Source: Opitutaceae bacterium (lineage in GTDB: Bacteria > Verrucomicrobiota > Verrucomicrobiia > Opitutales > Opitutaceae). Taken from it: 64,000 nt of DNA. Position 1 is the stretch's first letter; the number at the start of each line of letters is the position of its first letter. Positions 50,478-60,014 of this stretch are shown here, one piece after another. The DNA lies in assembly GCA_028691845.1 (NCBI GenBank), contig JAQUYL010000006.1, positions 83,522 to 147,521 on the forward strand, read 5' to 3'. The notes under the pieces were generated by a model. It was not told where the DNA came from, ran no database searches, and was given only the letters and a program-made list of their open reading frames with translations. A program made the position numbers and the translations under genes.

Positions 50478-52310
50478 TCAGCGATTCAGACTCATCAGAA
50501 ACTCGACGTTCGTCTTGGTTTTTCGAAGGCGCGAAATCAGCATCTCCATTGAATCCGCTGCCGGCACTCCTTGCATGGCGCGGCGCAGCGAATAGATGCG
50601 GGTGAGTTCGTCCGGATGGTAGATCAGCTCTTCCTTGCGGGTGCCGCTGCGATCGGCATTGATCGCAGGGAAGATACGTTTGTTGGAAAGGTCGCGATCG
50701 AGGTGGAGCTCCATGTTGCCGGTGCCCTTGAATTCCTCGAAGATGACTTCGTCCATGCGGCTGCCCGTGTCGATCAGCGCGGTGCCGAGGATCGTGAGGC
50801 TGCCTCCGCCTGCAATATCGATATTCCGCGCCGAACCGAAGAATCGCTTCGGTTTCTGCAAGGCCGTGGCCTCAATCCCGCCAGACATGATCTTGCCGCT
50901 ATTCGAGGCAAGGGCGTTGTAGGCGCGGGCCAGGCGCGTGATGGAGTCGAGCAGAATGACGACGTGCTGCCCCATTTCGACCAGTCGGCGGGCCTTCTCG
51001 ATGACCATTTCGGCTGCATGCACATGGCTTTCGGGCGTCTCGTCGAACGTGGAGCTAACCACCTCCCCTTTGCAGTGCCGTCGGAAGTCGGTCACTTCCT
51101 CCGGCCGTTCATCGACCAGCAGGATGATGAGCAGGGCCTCCGGACAGTTGGCCGCGACTGAATTGGCGATATTCTGCAGGAGGATGGTCTTGCCGGTGCG
51201 CGGTGGAGCGACAATCAACCCGCGCTGGCCGAAGCCGACAGGCGTCAGAATATCGACCATACGCATGGAGATGTCCTTTTGCCCCGGCACCTCGAGCAGG
51301 ATGCGTTTCAGCGGATAATAGGGCGTGAGTTCCTCGAATGGCTTGATTTTTGCGATCTCCTCGGGGGCGAGTCCCATCGCCTTGGAGATGCGCACAACCG
51401 CTGGACAACGGTCATTACCCTGGGGAGGCTGGACTTGGACTTCAACTTCAAGGCCACGCTTCAATCCATAACGACGGATGAAGGCTTCGGGCAGGTATGC
51501 ATTCTCCGGGTAAAGGCGATAATTGACAGCCATATGAACGACAAATCCATGCCCGCGATCCGTCGCATCGATCCAGCCGCGATCATAAAGTGGGATTTTT
51601 CGCTCACCGGCGATTTGGAAGATCTGACTGAGCAGCTGCTTGCGGCTGGGAGCGCCTTCAAAATTCGCCCCCAACTGCCGGGCTTTGCTAGTCAAATCGG
51701 CAAGGTTTAGCTGATATAATTCGTTCAGCCAGATGGGCTCGGTCTCCTTATCCGCGATTTCATCGGCGATGCGTTCCAGCGCGCCCAAGTCCTGAAAACG
51801 CGCCGGATCGGGCAGGTCACCATAATAAACTGCTCCGGAAGGTGGAGACGGCTGCGGTGGATATTTCGCTGACTGCGGCCCTGCGTTCTGATTCCAGCCT
51901 CCTCCCCCAAAGCGCTTCTTCCGATCATGCCGACGGTGTTTGTGCCCCTTGTGATAAAAATCCCCATTGCCGCCATCTCTGTCATACTCTGGGGCAGGTG
52001 ATTCCGGAGGCGGCGCCACGGCACTAGTTTCTGCCACAACAGGGGCCGTGGCGGGATTCGCCGCCTCAGGCTTCTCAACTGGTGGAGTGGCTGGCATCAC
52101 AGGCATCGGCGGGGAAGCCGCTTCCACTGCTGGAGGGGGAGGTTCTGTCGGAACCGGTGCCGAATTTTCCTCGGCAATGGCGATCTGAGCCGCCTTGGCG
52201 GTCTTATAGTAGCGCGAACGGCTGCGCGGCCGCCGGCCGGAAGTGGTAGGCTTCCCTGCGGCCTCATCGGTCGGGGAAGTCTCTGCATCAGTCTTATTAT
52301 CGGAAGCCAT
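50478..52310 (-). CDS. rho: transcription termination factor Rho
   Basis: A hexameric RNA helicase that ends transcription. The frame is about 610 residues, with a 180-residue Pro/Ala/Glu- and Lys/Arg/Gly-rich disordered extension ('[19 protein letters not shown]', '[19 protein letters not shown]') ahead of the canonical core. The core has the Rho N-terminal helix, the cold-shock RNA-binding fold ('[17 protein letters not shown]'), Walker A '[14 protein letters not shown]', '[16 protein letters not shown]' and '[15 protein letters not shown]', and the R-loop '[16 protein letters not shown]'. The ATG at 52310 is chosen; a TTG at 52352 would overlap coaE by four bases. Long N-terminal inserts occur in other high-GC phyla. 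Confidence 0.96.
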   Translation of the reverse strand: MASDNKTDAETSPTDEAAGKPTTSGRRPRSRSRYYKTAKAAQIAIAEENSAPVPTEPPPPAVEAASPPMPVMPATPPVEKPEAANPATAPVVAETSAVAPPPESPAPEYDRDGGNGDFYHKGHKHRRHDRKKRFGGGGWNQNAGPQSAKYPPQPSPPSGAVYYGDLPDPARFQDLGALERIADEIADKETEPIWLNELYQLNLADLTSKARQLGANFEGAPSRKQLLSQIFQIAGERKIPLYDRGWIDATDRGHGFVVHMAVNYRLYPENAYLPEAFIRRYGLKRGLEVEVQVQPPQGNDRCPAVVRISKAMGLAPEEIAKIKPFEELTPYYPLKRILLEVPGQKDISMRMVDILTPVGFGQRGLIVAPPRTGKTILLQNIANSVAANCPEALLIILLVDERPEEVTDFRRHCKGEVVSSTFDETPESHVHAAEMVIEKARRLVEMGQHVVILLDSITRLARAYNALASNSGKIMSGGIEATALQKPKRFFGSARNIDIAGGGSLTILGTALIDTGSRMDEVIFEEFKGTGNMELHLDRDLSNKRIFPAINADRSGTRKEELIYHPDELTRIYSLRRAMQGVPAADSMEMLISRLRKTKTNVEFLMSLNR

Positions 52311-52348
52311 GTACTTGTAAGAATCCTGCTGGTGGCAGGTGGACGTGG

Positions 52349-52948
52349 TCAACGGACGGGTTGCAGCTTCTGAACCACGAGATCGACCTGCCGGCGTAAA
52401 AAATCGAGGGAACCGTCATTGAGTAGGACAAAGTCGGCCAGCTCACACTTTTCTTCCAGAGGCAATTGCTTAGCCAGACGCTGGCGGGCAAGATCAGGCG
52501 GTATCCCGCGTTGTTCCAGCCGCCGTATTTGCTGGGGGAAGTCTGCGGTGACACACACAAGGGAATCAAACCAATTCTCCAATCTTTTCTCGAAAAGCAA
52601 AGGAGCCTCAACAATCCAAGAAACACCGGGTTCGGCAAATTTCTGCCGCCAAATGACGAAAAGACGGGGATGCAGAAGGTTCTCCAGCCAGTTTAGCGCC
52701 TTCGCGTCAGCAAAGACTCTTGCCGCCACTCGATCACGCCGCACCCGTCCCTCTTCAGTAAAGCAACTTGAACCAAATTTTTCGCGAATGGCCGACGCCA
52801 CCTCTTGATCCGGCAACAAGACCTCACGCACAAGCTGATCCGAGTCAAGCCGTCGAAATCCATGGCCTGCAAACATGAGGGCGGCGGCTGTTTTCCCACA
52901 ACCCATATTGCCGGTTAACCCTACAATCACTCTTTGGTTGCCTCCCAT
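52349..52948 (-). CDS. coaE: dephospho-CoA kinase
   Basis: A 199-residue P-loop kinase catalysing the last step of coenzyme A synthesis. It begins 'MGGNQRVIVGLTGNMGCGKT' with the P-loop GNMGCGKT, followed by the substrate aspartate in 'RRLDSDQLVREVL', the core 'HPRLFVIWRQKF' and 'VEAPLLFEKRLENWFDSLVCV', and the lid 'RLEQRGIPPDLARQRLAKQLPLEEK'. It is the first gene of the coaE-rho-pilus unit and lies 38 bases upstream of rho. Confidence 0.96.
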   Translation of the reverse strand: MGGNQRVIVGLTGNMGCGKTAAALMFAGHGFRRLDSDQLVREVLLPDQEVASAIREKFGSSCFTEEGRVRRDRVAARVFADAKALNWLENLLHPRLFVIWRQKFAEPGVSWIVEAPLLFEKRLENWFDSLVCVTADFPQQIRRLEQRGIPPDLARQRLAKQLPLEEKCELADFVLLNDGSLDFLRRQVDLVVQKLQPVR

Positions 52949-53065
52949 GTGGGTATTTTACCCTATATTTATCTTGGTTTATTGGGTGTTAGCACCTATT
53001 ATCAGTGCAGATCGATGCACTGGCCGCCAACAATCGACCCCAAGAAGCCAGCCGAGGTGGTACAC

Positions 53066-53917
53066 ATGGCAATGAATTCGTTCGCATTAATGGGCTTCTG
53101 GCAGAGTGCGCCGCTGATTGACAGGTTATATCATGACACATTGCACATGTTCGGTGGGTTGCATCCGGGCTACCTCCCGATCGACATGCCTTATCATGAC
53201 CTTCAGCATACACTAGAGGCATCAATGTGTTTGTGCAAGATTCTCGAAGGACGAAATGCCGCCACTGTTCATCCTCCGTTGCAGCGACGCGATTGTGAAT
53301 TGGCTCTGGCCGCGATATTGCTGCATGATTCCGGCTATCTCAAAAAGATCGGGGATGAGGAAGGGACCGGAGCAAAGTACACCTTTGTCCATGTCTCCCG
53401 CAGCTGCGCAGTCGCACGTAATTTCCTGTCCACGGTCGGTTTTACCAGCCCTGAAATCGAGCAAGCTTGCGACATCATCAACTGTACTACACCAGCCAAT
53501 CGAATAACGCTGCCTCCCCTCCTTCGGCCGCAGATACGGATTATCGCCGCGATCGTAGTGACATCCGACTACCTCAGTCAGATGGCCGCACCCAATTATG
53601 TGGGAAAACTGCCGCATCTCTATCGCGAGCTCACGGAAGCCTATGATTACTTGAATATTGGGGAATCGGATAGGCCGTTCAAGAGGGAGCAGGATCTCAT
53701 CCGGCAAACCTCTACTTTCTGGTATAATGTAGTGAAACCCATGCTTTATCAAGAACTTGGAGGAGTTTGTCAGTACCTCATTTCCTCTGATCACGACGGA
53801 ATCAATCCATATCTTTCAGCAATAGAACGAAATCTCGTTCGAATTCGTGAATCCCGGTCTGAATCTGCAAGCGAATCCATTTTCCCTGATGAGAAGTTGC
53901 CTCCGTCAGCCCATTGA
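53066..53917 (+). CDS. HD-domain phosphohydrolase-like protein
   Basis: A protein of about 283 residues from the ATG at 53066, which has a GAGGTGG ribosome site; longer starts (53015, or TTG at 52934) would run into the divergent coaE start. The metal motifs of the HD superfamily are visible: 'YHDLQHTLEAS' (H44, D45, H48) and 'LAAILLHDSGYLKK' (H87, D88). The 'YHDLQH' form resembles the cyclic-nucleotide phosphodiesterase branch, so a nucleotide hydrolase is likely, but the substrate is unknown. The gene is AT-richer than its neighbours. Confidence 0.7.
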   Translation: MAMNSFALMGFWQSAPLIDRLYHDTLHMFGGLHPGYLPIDMPYHDLQHTLEASMCLCKILEGRNAATVHPPLQRRDCELALAAILLHDSGYLKKIGDEEGTGAKYTFVHVSRSCAVARNFLSTVGFTSPEIEQACDIINCTTPANRITLPPLLRPQIRIIAAIVVTSDYLSQMAAPNYVGKLPHLYRELTEAYDYLNIGESDRPFKREQDLIRQTSTFWYNVVKPMLYQELGGVCQYLISSDHDGINPYLSAIERNLVRIRESRSESASESIFPDEKLPPSAH

Positions 53918-53981
53918 CCAAGGTTACAGGACCGGCAGGTGCGAGGATGAAGAGATAGGGGGTGCCGTACTATCAAATTGC

Positions 53982-54010
53982 TTGTATTGGGGTTATATGG
54001 ACTATATATT
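53982..54010 (+). promoter_or_regulatory. candidate promoter of comM/yifB
   Basis: TTGTAT at 53982-53987 and TATATT at 54005-54010 with a 17-base spacer, in a strikingly AT-rich patch, about 185 bases before the gene. It would give a long leader. Confidence 0.45.
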
Positions 54011-54192
54011 GTATCGGTATTTTTTTAGTTTTAAATAGGGAATTGTCCTCGTTTTAACTTGCACTCCACCGTGATAATGGCCAAGCACTATAAATTTAAT
54101 GCCCATGCCAGTAGCACGAATAATCCAGCCGTATTGGGTGGATTTGCCGAAGCAGCTGGATACGGCGTGCTCGCTCCGATTACCCCCGGTAC

Positions 54193-55737
54193 ATGCTGGC
54201 GATCATTCACTCCGCCGCCTTAGTTGGTATTGAAGCCACTCCTGTCCAAGTGGAGGTCAACACCGGCGAACGCGGCGAGCCCAAGTTAATCCTGGTTGGA
54301 TTGCCCGACGCCGCGGTCAAGGAGTCCGATGACCGTGTCTTTTCCGCGTTAAGCAACAGCGGGTTCCACGCCCCGCGGACACGCACAACGATCAACCTCG
54401 CCCCAGGTGATCTGCGCAAGGAGGGTCCGCTCTATGATTTACCGATCGCCATCGGCATCCTTGCCGCCACCGATCAGCTTCAAGGAAAGCATCTGGAACG
54501 CTTTCTTATCGCTGGAGAACTTAGCCTTTCAGGAGCGACCCGGCCGGTCAAAGGAGGCTTGGCTCTGGCTCTACTCGCCCGCGCAACAAAAAAGCAGGCG
54601 GTCCTGCTGCCTTCCGTCACCGCCCAGGAGGCTGCGTTAGTCGAAGGTCTCGACGTTTATCAGATTGATTCGCTTGACGCCGCGGTGCGCTTTCTCCGCG
54701 GTGATTTCACGCTGCACCCCGTCAATGCCGCGACAAAATCGGCTGCCCCGTCCCGTGCGCCATCAGTGATGGCTCAGACCGATTTTTCTGAAATAAAGGG
54801 CCAGCAGGCGGTGCGCCGGGCAATCGAAGTGGCAGTTGCAGGCGGCCATAATGCTCTCATGATTGGCCCACCGGGTTCGGGGAAATCGATGATCGCCAAA
54901 CGCATTCCCGGCATCATGCCCAAGCCCACACTCGACGAATTTCTTGAGATTCTGCGGATTCACTCCGCCGCCGGATGCACGATCAATGGCGAGATGCATT
55001 TCATGGAGCGTCCTGTCCGAGCCCCGCATCACACCATCTCCGACGTCGGATTGCTAGGGGGCGGCGCGATCCCCGGCCCAGGCGAGATTTCGCTCGCCCA
55101 TCATGGCGTACTTTTTCTCGACGAGCTGCCTGAGTTCAAACGCTCCGCGCTTGAAGTGCTGCGCCAGCCGCTTGAGGATCGTCATGTCACCATTTCGCGC
55201 AGTGCCGGCAAAATCACCCTGCCCTGCAGCTTCATGCTGGTGGCCGCCATGAACCCCTGTCCCTGCGGTTATCTGGGCGACGGCAGGCACGAATGCCGAT
55301 GTTCGCCCGCGCAGATCCAACGTTATCGGGCACGCATCAGCGGCCCGCTCCTCGACCGCATCGACATCCACGTCGAGACACCCGCCCTCTCTCTCGCGGA
55401 ATTGCGCAATGCAGCGCCGACCGAATCCTCAGCCTCCATGCGCACCCGCGTGCAATTGGCCCGGGAGCGTCAGTGCGCCCGATTTCACGGCAGCCGAACC
55501 ACGAGCAATGCGCTCATGACCGTCACGCAAATTAAGCATCACTGCCCACTCGACTCCACCCTTGGCGATCTGTTGCAGCAGGCCATGGAGCAACTCTCGT
55601 TGTCGGCCCGCGCTTATGACCGCATCCTTAAGGTCGCCCGCACTATCGCCGATCTCTCCGGAGCCACGGGAATCACCGCGCCCCACCTACTTGAAGCCAT
55701 CCAGTACCGCAGTTTGGACCGGAATTTATTCTATTGA
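54193..55737 (+). CDS. comM: YifB/ComM family Mg-chelatase-like AAA+ protein
   Basis: A 514-residue AAA+ helicase-like protein. The N-terminal lon-protease-like fold is '[32 protein letters not shown]', then Walker A '[22 protein letters not shown]', Walker B '[13 protein letters not shown]', and the zinc-binding '[22 protein letters not shown]'. C-terminal '[21 protein letters not shown]' completes the family. ComM promotes branch migration of recombination intermediates in natural transformation. Its placement near type IV pilus genes, about 1.2 kb from coaE, is compatible with DNA uptake. Confidence 0.95.
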   Translation: MLAIIHSAALVGIEATPVQVEVNTGERGEPKLILVGLPDAAVKESDDRVFSALSNSGFHAPRTRTTINLAPGDLRKEGPLYDLPIAIGILAATDQLQGKHLERFLIAGELSLSGATRPVKGGLALALLARATKKQAVLLPSVTAQEAALVEGLDVYQIDSLDAAVRFLRGDFTLHPVNAATKSAAPSRAPSVMAQTDFSEIKGQQAVRRAIEVAVAGGHNALMIGPPGSGKSMIAKRIPGIMPKPTLDEFLEILRIHSAAGCTINGEMHFMERPVRAPHHTISDVGLLGGGAIPGPGEISLAHHGVLFLDELPEFKRSALEVLRQPLEDRHVTISRSAGKITLPCSFMLVAAMNPCPCGYLGDGRHECRCSPAQIQRYRARISGPLLDRIDIHVETPALSLAELRNAAPTESSASMRTRVQLARERQCARFHGSRTTSNALMTVTQIKHHCPLDSTLGDLLQQAMEQLSLSARAYDRILKVARTIADLSGATGITAPHLLEAIQYRSLDRNLFY

Positions 55738-55888
55738 TTTGATTGCACAGCCCTTGAATCCGGGGCGGAGCCTCTTGCGGACAAGGGCAGGGATACAGCA
55801 GCGGCGGACAGCCGCATCGATGCATTTTACCTGTCCCGGCTTCGCTTGAATTCGTTAATCAATTGACACGATCATACGATAGCTCCAT

Positions 55889-55899
55889 TTGTATGACAT
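55889..55899 (+). promoter_or_regulatory. candidate GntR-type operator upstream of the zinc alcohol dehydrogenase
   Basis: TTGTATGACAT has the TNGTNNNACN form of FadR-family operators and matches 9 of 11 bases of the palindrome before the GntR gene (62570-62580). It lies 70 bases before the dehydrogenase start. A spaced inverted repeat TCATAC/GTATGA (55872-55877, 55891-55896) overlaps it. Confidence 0.45.
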
Positions 55900-55968
55900 G
55901 TTAATCAAATCCCTGTCCCAACAACCATCGCCCGATAACGATGGTTCGGCGCGACTGGGGGCAATTGA

Positions 55969-57060
55969 ATGAAAGCCAACGATTCCTCCCCTATTATGCC
56001 GCAACCCGCCTCAAGCCCAAGGATCCCCGCGCCTCACGATATGATGCGTGCCGCCGTATTGGTCGAGCCATCTAAAATCGTACTTGAACGCCGTCCCTGT
56101 CCGCAACCGGTACCCGGCGATGTACTTGTCGCCGTCCGGCGGGCAGGGCTCTGTGGAAGCGACCTGCATTATTTCGATGGCTCCAGTCCTGTCGACATGC
56201 CACTGATCTTGGGTCATGAGCTTGCCGGCGAGATTGTCGCCCTGGGCCCAGGGGTCACCAACCGCCGGATCGGCGATCGGGTAATCATCGAGCCCACCAT
56301 ACCCTGCGGACATTGCTTCCCCTGCCGAAGAGGGAAGTACAATTGTTGTGACCATATTGACATGATTGGGATCGGGCGCCCGGGTGGATTTGCCGATTAC
56401 GTGACCGTGCCGGCGAACTATGCCCATCTTATGCCGGCTGCCATGAGTTTTGAGCATGGCGCAGTGGTGGAGCCATTTACCATCGGCGCGCAGATCCTCC
56501 ACCGGGCGGAACCTCGCCCATGTGACACCATTGTGCTGACTGGCCTAGGTCCTATTGGGCTCACCGTCATCACCTTGCTCAAAGCTTGGCATAAGGAGGT
56601 CCGGGTAATCGGGATCGATTTGGTGACTGAACGCATCGCCAATGCACGGGGCTATGGTTGCGACATAGTTCTGAATGCCCGTGAAGTAGATGTGGTTAAG
56701 AAGGTGATGGAGCTCACCAAGGATGAAGGCGCCGCTATTGTGATCGAATGCGCCGGCACTCCTGCGACTATCCAACAGACCGTGCAGTTAGTTGCGACCG
56801 GAGGTCGCATCGTGATCGCCGGCGTAACCTTTCGGGACATCTGCTTCCCGGGCCGTTCCTTTACCAAGAAGGAAGTTGAGATATATGGCAGCCGCAACAA
56901 TGCGGGGCACTTCCCCAAGGTCATTGAATTTATCAGTCAGAATCCGGAAATCGCGCAGCGTTATATTTCGGCTGTTCTGCCATTTGAAGAGATTACCGCC
57001 GCCTTCCAGTGGGCCAAAGGGAAGCCCAACGAAGTCACGAAAATCCTCCTCAAGCTATAA
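55969..57060 (+). CDS. zinc-dependent alcohol/polyol dehydrogenase (MDR family)
   Basis: A 363-residue medium-chain dehydrogenase. The catalytic zinc ligands are in 'AGLCGSDLHYFDG' and 'LILGHELAGEIV'; the structural zinc site has four cysteines in 'CGHCFPCRRGKYNCC'; the nucleotide loop is 'VLTGLGPIGLTVI'. This is the sorbitol/threonine/xylitol dehydrogenase branch, NAD-dependent, oxidising a polyol or a sugar acid, but the substrate cannot be read from sequence. Starts at 56041 or 56044 (MMRAAVLV) would give the usual family N-terminus; the GGGG site before 55969 supports the longer form. It has a candidate operator shared with the neighbouring catabolic operon. Confidence 0.9.
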   Translation: MKANDSSPIMPQPASSPRIPAPHDMMRAAVLVEPSKIVLERRPCPQPVPGDVLVAVRRAGLCGSDLHYFDGSSPVDMPLILGHELAGEIVALGPGVTNRRIGDRVIIEPTIPCGHCFPCRRGKYNCCDHIDMIGIGRPGGFADYVTVPANYAHLMPAAMSFEHGAVVEPFTIGAQILHRAEPRPCDTIVLTGLGPIGLTVITLLKAWHKEVRVIGIDLVTERIANARGYGCDIVLNAREVDVVKKVMELTKDEGAAIVIECAGTPATIQQTVQLVATGGRIVIAGVTFRDICFPGRSFTKKEVEIYGSRNNAGHFPKVIEFISQNPEIAQRYISAVLPFEEITAAFQWAKGKPNEVTKILLKL

Positions 57061-57238
57061 TCATCGTGCCGGGGCTTTCTCCCCCCACAACCCGCACATT
57101 TGGTTGGTGGAGGACAGAGCCACCCGTTGAGCCAAGTCCGCACAAGCCTTCCACTCATGCCGGCAAGCTGGAGCGTGCTGCCGTCAGGGCTCCTAATGAA
57201 GGCGCACCCAAGTTGAACGGAAGAATCTAAGACGGTCT

Positions 57239-58126
57239 TTACTTGCGTACTTCGATCTTGGCCAGTTTCTCGTAGAACTGGACCAAGCCGCTGTGATCGT
57301 CTCTGGCTTTGCCTTCCACCTTGAGAGCCTGCATGATCTCTAGAATTTGGCTGGACAGCGGGATCGGCACGCCCAGTTCGTGGGCGGTATCCAACGCGTT
57401 CATCATATCCTTGATGTGAAGATCGATCCGGAAACCCGGCTTGAAATCCCTCTTCAGCATCATAGGCACCTTGGCATCCATTACGGTGCTTCCCGCGAGT
57501 CCTCCGCGGATCGCCTGGTATACTTTTTCCGGATCCACGCCAGCCTTGGTCGCCAAAACCAGGGCCTCTGCAACCGCCGCGATGTTCAGCGCCACGATAA
57601 TCTGGTTGGCCAGTTTGGTAATGTTGCCGCTCCCGATCTCGCCCACGTGCGTCACGCTCGATCCCATCGCGGCCAGAATGTCTTTGACCGCCAGGAAGGT
57701 TTTCTCGGGGCCGCCGACCATAATGGCAAGCGTGCCATTGATGGCCTTGGGCTCGCCGCCACTCACGGGTGCGTCGATCATGGATATGTTCTTCTCCGCC
57801 AGCCGGGCAAAGACCTCGCGGCTGGCCAGCGGTGCAATGGAGCTCATGTCCACCACCACAGCGCCGGGCTGGATGCCTTCGATGACTCCGTCCTTGCCCA
57901 GGATCGCCTGCCTCACTTCGGGCGAATTCGGCAACATCGTGATGACCACTTCGCTTTGGGAAGCAACGTCCTTGGGCGAGCTGCCCGCCCGGGCCCCAGC
58001 CGCGATCAGGTCGTTCATGCCTGCGGCGACGATATCATAGACCACAAGGGAATAGCCTGCCTTCAGCAGATTTTTCGCCATGGGTCTACCCATGACTCCG
58101 AGACCGATGAATCCAATTTTTTTCAT
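57239..58126 (-). CDS. beta-hydroxyacid dehydrogenase (tartronate semialdehyde reductase / DenD-LtnD type)
   Basis: A 295-residue NAD(P)-dependent enzyme of the 3-hydroxyisobutyrate dehydrogenase family. The cofactor loop is 'IGFIGLGVMGRPMAKNLLKAGY', the substrate loop 'DAPVSGGEPKAINGTLAIMVGG', and the catalytic lysine is in 'GSGNITKLANQIIVALN'. Closest by motif are GarR/GlxR-type reductases and the sugar-acid 2-dehydrogenases LtnD and DenD, which start threonate and erythronate use. It is the last gene of a minus-strand operon with split transketolase, a TIM-barrel isomerase and a PdxA2-like enzyme, so a four-carbon or branched sugar acid is the likely substrate. Confidence 0.88.
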   Translation of the reverse strand: MKKIGFIGLGVMGRPMAKNLLKAGYSLVVYDIVAAGMNDLIAAGARAGSSPKDVASQSEVVITMLPNSPEVRQAILGKDGVIEGIQPGAVVVDMSSIAPLASREVFARLAEKNISMIDAPVSGGEPKAINGTLAIMVGGPEKTFLAVKDILAAMGSSVTHVGEIGSGNITKLANQIIVALNIAAVAEALVLATKAGVDPEKVYQAIRGGLAGSTVMDAKVPMMLKRDFKPGFRIDLHIKDMMNALDTAHELGVPIPLSSQILEIMQALKVEGKARDDHSGLVQFYEKLAKIEVRK

Positions 58127-58185
58127 GATTTGTTTTTCAGTGATGCCGCGCCGTGCAAGTTGGGGGTCGTTCAGAGGATGGCGCC

Positions 58186-59112
58186 CTACTTGGACAGCAA
58201 TTTTGCAACCTTTTCCACAATGTTCTTGGAGGTGAGACCGTAGTAGTTCAGCAGCTCTTCATAGCTGTGCGCTGACTGGCCGAACACATCGGTCATGCCG
58301 ATCATCTCGAGGGCAATCCCGCTGCCCCGCAGGCAATGGTTCACCGCGTCACCTACGCCGCCGATGATGTTGTGCTCTTCCGCCGTGACAATCGCCCGCA
58401 TCCCGAGGGCGAGCTGACGCACAGCGGCCTCGTCGAGGGGCTTGAGGGAACTCACGTTCACTACCCGCAGCGAGACTCCCCGGGCCGCCAGCGCATCTGC
58501 CGCCGCCATGGCGCGAGAAACCATGAGACCGTTGGCAAACACTACGGCATCGCGGCCCTCGCGCACGAGCTGAGGCTGGCCGACTTCGAACTTTTTCCCC
58601 GCAGGGAAATAGTCGGGCATATCGTTGCGATTGAGTCGCAGGTAAACCGGCCCGTCATAAGCGGCGGCCCACTCCGTCATCGCCTTGGTCTCGTCCGCGT
58701 CCATGGGGGCGAGCACGGTCATGTTCGGGATCGCCCGCATGATCGCCAGGTCCTCGACCGATTGATGGGTTGCCCCGTCGCCAAAATCCGAGAGTCCCGC
58801 GCTGGAGCCGACGATCTTGACGTTGAGCCGGCCGATGGCGATGCCTTGGCGGATCTGATCGAAGGCGCGGCCAGATGCAAAAACCGCAAAAGTGTTAAGA
58901 AACACAATTTTCCCCGTGAGAGACAGGCCGGCGCCAAACGAGGTCATGTTCTGCTCGGCAATTCCCATTTCAAAATAGCGCTTCGGAAAAGCTTTTTCAA
59001 AATAACAGCTCATGGTCGATTTGCCGAGATCGGCCTCGAGCACCACAATTCTGGAATTGGATTTGCCGAGCTCGACGAGCGTGCGGCCATATACTTCGCG
59101 TTGGTTGTTCAT
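58186..59112 (-). CDS. transketolase, C-terminal subunit
   Basis: A 308-residue protein equivalent to the pyrimidine-binding (Pyr) and C-terminal domains of transketolase. 'KRYFEMGIAEQNMTSFGAGLSLTG' holds the conserved TPP-activating glutamate, followed by 'QSVEDLAIMRAIPNMTVLAPMDADE' and the C-terminal 'ALEMIGMTDVFGQSAHSYEELL'. Its partner, the TPP-pyrophosphate subunit, ends 5 bases upstream. Two-subunit transketolases occur in ordinary pentose metabolism and in dedicated catabolic systems such as the apulose-4-phosphate transketolase of apiose use. Confidence 0.93.
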   Translation of the reverse strand: MNNQREVYGRTLVELGKSNSRIVVLEADLGKSTMSCYFEKAFPKRYFEMGIAEQNMTSFGAGLSLTGKIVFLNTFAVFASGRAFDQIRQGIAIGRLNVKIVGSSAGLSDFGDGATHQSVEDLAIMRAIPNMTVLAPMDADETKAMTEWAAAYDGPVYLRLNRNDMPDYFPAGKKFEVGQPQLVREGRDAVVFANGLMVSRAMAAADALAARGVSLRVVNVSSLKPLDEAAVRQLALGMRAIVTAEEHNIIGGVGDAVNHCLRGSGIALEMIGMTDVFGQSAHSYEELLNYYGLTSKNIVEKVAKLLSK

Positions 59113-59116
59113 TGTA

Positions 59117-59947
59117 TTACATCCCTGCCTTTGCCAGTTCGCTCAGGGCCTGATCGTATTGGGCCTGAGTGAGCGATCCGTTGTGGAAAGCCACCTTCCC
59201 CTCGGCAAACGAGATCCCCTTACCCTTGATGGTGTGCGCAATGACCAGGTGGGGGCGGCCCTTCTCCTGTTCGATGCGGTCGAGCACCGCGACGATTGCA
59301 GCCATGTCATGGCCATCGACATCCGAAACGGCCCAGCCAAAGCTTTCCCATTTTTCCCGATGCGGATAGGTATTGAACCGCTCACCACAGACGCCGGTAG
59401 CCTGGAGGCGGTTGCTGTCGAGGACTGCCACCAGATTATCGAGTTTGAAGTGTGCCGCTGCCATCGCTGCCTCCCATATTTGACCTTCCGCTATCTCGCC
59501 GTCGCCCAGGATGCAGTAGACGCAGCTGTTGTAGCCATCGATGCGCACGCCAGCCGCCATCCCGCACGCCGTGGAAAGGCCCTGGCCCAGGGAGCCGGTG
59601 TTGGCCTCCACGCCCCGCGTTTTGCGCAAATCGGGATGCCCCTGCAGGGGGCTGCCGAAGTGCTTGACCCGATCCATGTCTTCGACCGGGAAATAACCGC
59701 TTAGCGCCAGCGCGGCGTATTGCACAAGGGCGGCATGGCCCTTGCTAAACACAAAACGATCCCGCTCCCGCCAATCAGGCCGTTTGGGATCGTGGCGCAT
59801 CTTGTAGAAATAAAGCGCCGCCACGACGTCGGCGATCGAACACGATCCGCCGAGATGGCCCTTTTGATTGACGCCTACTCCACGCACGATCAGTGCGCGC
59901 AGGTCGCGGGCGGTTAGCTCCAATCGTCTGATCTGTTGTGTGTCCAT
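59117..59947 (-). CDS. transketolase, N-terminal subunit
   Basis: A 276-residue TPP-diphosphate-binding subunit. The thiamine-diphosphate motif is 'YCILGDGEIAEGQIWEAAMAAAH' with 'DNLVAVLDSNRLQATG' (the GDG...N signature), and N-terminal 'GVGVNQKGHLGGSCSIADVVAALYFYKM' is the usual substrate-side loop. The active enzyme needs the C-terminal subunit, which begins 5 bases after this stop. Being inside a sugar-acid operon rather than near a complete pentose-phosphate set suggests a dedicated job. Confidence 0.93.
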   Translation of the reverse strand: MDTQQIRRLELTARDLRALIVRGVGVNQKGHLGGSCSIADVVAALYFYKMRHDPKRPDWRERDRFVFSKGHAALVQYAALALSGYFPVEDMDRVKHFGSPLQGHPDLRKTRGVEANTGSLGQGLSTACGMAAGVRIDGYNSCVYCILGDGEIAEGQIWEAAMAAAHFKLDNLVAVLDSNRLQATGVCGERFNTYPHREKWESFGWAVSDVDGHDMAAIVAVLDRIEQEKGRPHLVIAHTIKGKGISFAEGKVAFHNGSLTQAQYDQALSELAKAGM

Positions 59948-60014
59948 GTACTGCCTTTTGATGAATTGCTAGAAAAGTGCGCTGGTCGATCCAACGCAGG
60001 CGGCGGAAATTTGT

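Noticed and set aside
54077..54223. 48-residue frame 'MAKHYKFNAHASS...' overlapping the comM start
   Set aside because: It has no ribosome site and overlaps the conserved N-terminus of the comM-like gene; conservation cannot be judged.
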